Shown here in pieces: positions 5,671 through 6,752 of a stretch of 6,752 nt of DNA. Position 1 is the first letter of the stretch, and every line of letters begins with the position of its first letter. Both the position numbers and the translations under genes were made by a program. The notes beneath the pieces are model-generated. The model saw only the letters and a list, made by a program, of their open reading frames with translations. It ran no database searches and was not told the DNA's origin. The stretch comes from JACNFS01 sp964582065 (lineage in GTDB: Bacteria > Chloroflexota > Dehalococcoidia > GIF9 > UBA5629). Location of the stretch: positions 1-6,752 of the forward strand of contig CAZOQG010000086.1 in assembly GCA_964582065.1 (NCBI GenBank), written 5' to 3'.

Positions 5671-6462
5671 CTACATCATCGTATAACCACCGCTAACGCT
5701 GATGGTTTGTCCCGTTATAAAGCTGGCAGCATCTGAAGACAGAAAGACAGCAACATTGGCTACATCTTCTGGTTTCCCCAACCGGCGCAGGGGATATGCT
5801 TTGGCCGCTTTCTCTTGAGCCTCCGGGGTAAATACTTGAGTCATGTCACCTTTCCACATACTTAACTCGCCAGCATGCTCCGGATTTTCAGGCACAGTAG
5901 CTCCAGGACAAACGACGTTAACGTTTATGCCGTGGCGACCTAATTCTCGAGCCAGGGCTTTGGATAAAGCGATAACACCACCTTTACAGCCAGCATAGAC
6001 TGCTTCTCTGTATTCCCCCATCCTGCCAGCATCAGACCCAATACTGATGATCTTACCGTATTTCCGCTCCATCATATGGTCCAGGACCGCTCTGGTACAG
6101 TTTATGACACCCCAGAAATTGATGTTTACTTCTTTCTCCCATTCAGCCCTTGGCTTCTCAATAAATAGACGATCCAGACCCCAGCCGACATTGTTGACCA
6201 GGATATCTATTTGCCCAAACTCCTCCAGCGTCTTTTTAACCATGGCAGCCACCGAGTCAACATCGGTAACGTCGGTTTTGATAACTACAGTCTTACTACC
6301 TAAAGCACTGGCCTCCTTAGCCACTTTTTGTCCTTGAGTTTCGTCTATGTCGGCAATCACCACATTCGAACGCTCCCCAGCAAAGGCCAAGACTATGCCC
6401 CGCCCGATATTCGAACCCCCACCGGTAACAATCACCGCCTTACCAGCCAAATTCAAGTCCAT
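5671..6462 (-). CDS. NAD-dependent short-chain dehydrogenase/reductase, BadH-like
   Basis: This 263-residue classical SDR carries the Rossmann nucleotide motif TGGGSNIG (13-20), D38 at the end of the second strand (which favours NAD over NADP), D64, NNVG (90-93), and the catalytic set N115, S143, Y156 and K160 (YAGCK). PGAT, a substrate-loop insertion around MWKGDM, and the C-terminal FITGQTISVSGGYTMM complete the fold. NNVGW, GSDAGR, EAVYAGCKGG and GINVNVVCPG recall 2-hydroxycyclohexanecarboxyl-CoA dehydrogenase (BadH), which oxidises a ring hydroxyl beside a CoA thioester. FabG-like or other ring-alcohol dehydrogenases share many of these features. The ATG at 6460-6462 is chosen for its AGGAGGAG (6471-6478) at 8 nt. 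A longer in-frame start at 6510 would run into the SRP RNA gene. The MenB/BadI-like crotonase follows on the same strand after 205 nt, giving a plausible oxidise-then-cleave pair. Confidence 0.9.
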   Translation of the reverse strand: MDLNLAGKAVIVTGGGSNIGRGIVLAFAGERSNVVIADIDETQGQKVAKEASALGSKTVVIKTDVTDVDSVAAMVKKTLEEFGQIDILVNNVGWGLDRLFIEKPRAEWEKEVNINFWGVINCTRAVLDHMMERKYGKIISIGSDAGRMGEYREAVYAGCKGGVIALSKALARELGRHGINVNVVCPGATVPENPEHAGELSMWKGDMTQVFTPEAQEKAAKAYPLRRLGKPEDVANVAVFLSSDAASFITGQTISVSGGYTMM

Positions 6463-6470
6463 CTTTGAAT

Positions 6471-6478
6471 CTCCTCCT
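6471..6478 (-). promoter_or_regulatory. Shine-Dalgarno site of the SDR gene
   Basis: On the minus strand this reads AGGAGGAG, 8 nt before the ATG at 6462, and it sets the start of the SDR. It lies about 14 nt beyond the estimated 3' end of the SRP RNA. Confidence 0.85.
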
Positions 6479-6491
6479 TTCCAAAATCTGT

Positions 6492-6752
6492 GGCGCGGGC
6501 CGTGCACCAACCGTCGATCCCGCCTCCCAGCTTACTGCAGTTAGCCAGCTCCGACCAGGTAGCCTTGCGGCACCCGGAGAATACTACTTACCGCTGCTTC
6601 CTTCCGGACCTGACGGGGTTCATAGCTCTCCGCCGCGCAAGACCCAGCCCTCAACACCGCTTCACCGCAGCAGTCCCAAAAGACAAGAACCTCGGATCGG
6701 AATTCAACCCCGCTATAGCGGATTTCGGGTACAGGGCACCGCTAGCTCCCCG
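6492..6752 (-). ncRNA. ffs: Signal recognition particle RNA, large (6S/Alu-containing) bacterial type, 5' end outside window
   Basis: The minus strand carries the conserved domain IV of SRP RNA, which binds Ffh: TCAGGTCCGGAAGGAAGCAGC (6593-6613), with the GGAA tetraloop. It continues on both sides in the order seen in the Bacillus subtilis scRNA as I recall it. The Alu-domain part GGTGCCCTGTACC and AATCCGCTATAGC lies on the 5' side, GTGTTGAGGG and GGGTCTTGCGC come before domain IV, and TGCCGCAAGGCTACCTGG follows, then GATCGACGGTTGGTGCACGG at the 3' end. This is the long form with an Alu domain, not the short 4.5S form of E. coli. By comparison about 16-20 nt are missing at the 5' end. The 3' end is estimated from GCACGGCCCGCGCC, which should pair with the missing 5' end. 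A TTTT follows at 6483-6486. The RNA works in co-translational targeting of membrane and secreted proteins. Confidence 0.93.

Noticed and set aside
6463..6510. 16-residue N-terminal extension of the SDR
   Set aside because: It overlaps the 3' end of the SRP RNA and the strong ribosome site, and the Rossmann domain begins correctly from the ATG at 6462.

Overview
The window looks like chromosomal DNA of a bacterium with moderate GC. It carries one partial accessory gene, two conserved RNA/isoprenoid housekeeping loci, a small set of CoA/ring-type catabolic genes, and a signal recognition particle (SRP) RNA of the large, Alu-containing type. The large SRP RNA (as in Bacillus), the MEP-pathway gene ispE next to rsmA, and the SDR plus crotonase genes resembling anaerobic alicyclic-acid enzymes would fit a Chloroflexota/Dehalococcoidia-like or Gram-positive-related anaerobe. 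That placement is inference only; no marker in the window fixes the taxonomy.

Layout, left to right. (1) 3-359, plus strand: 3' part of a small PD-(D/E)XK nuclease-like protein whose start lies outside the window. (2) 486-1787, plus strand: a CCA-adding/poly(A) polymerase-type tRNA nucleotidyltransferase. Its last codons run into a cluster of GTCAAAA heptamers that recurs inverted in the convergent intergenic gap (about 1750-1857). (3) 1926-6462, minus strand, read right to left: an SDR dehydrogenase, a MenB/BadI-like crotonase, a TIM-barrel amidohydrolase, rsmA (16S rRNA dimethyltransferase) and ispE (CDP-ME kinase). The last four are spaced 47, 34 and 6 nt apart and look like one transcription unit. 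The SDR is separated from the crotonase by a 205-nt gap with two adjacent dyad symmetries. (4) about 6492-6752, minus strand: the SRP RNA, cut at its 5' end by the window edge. Its 3' end is only about 30 nt before the SDR start codon.

Functionally, the SDR resembles BadH (2-hydroxycyclohexanecarboxyl-CoA dehydrogenase) and the crotonase resembles BadI (2-ketocyclohexanecarboxyl-CoA hydrolase) and MenB. Together with the amidohydrolase they could form an oxidation and ring-opening module for a cyclic acyl-CoA, placed directly upstream of rsmA-ispE. The substrate cannot be read from sequence. No CRISPR array, tRNA, rRNA, insertion sequence or transposase was seen. The most noteworthy points are the paired dyads before the crotonase gene, the catabolic module between SRP RNA and housekeeping genes, and the heptamer repeat that supplies the C-terminal codons of the nucleotidyltransferase.
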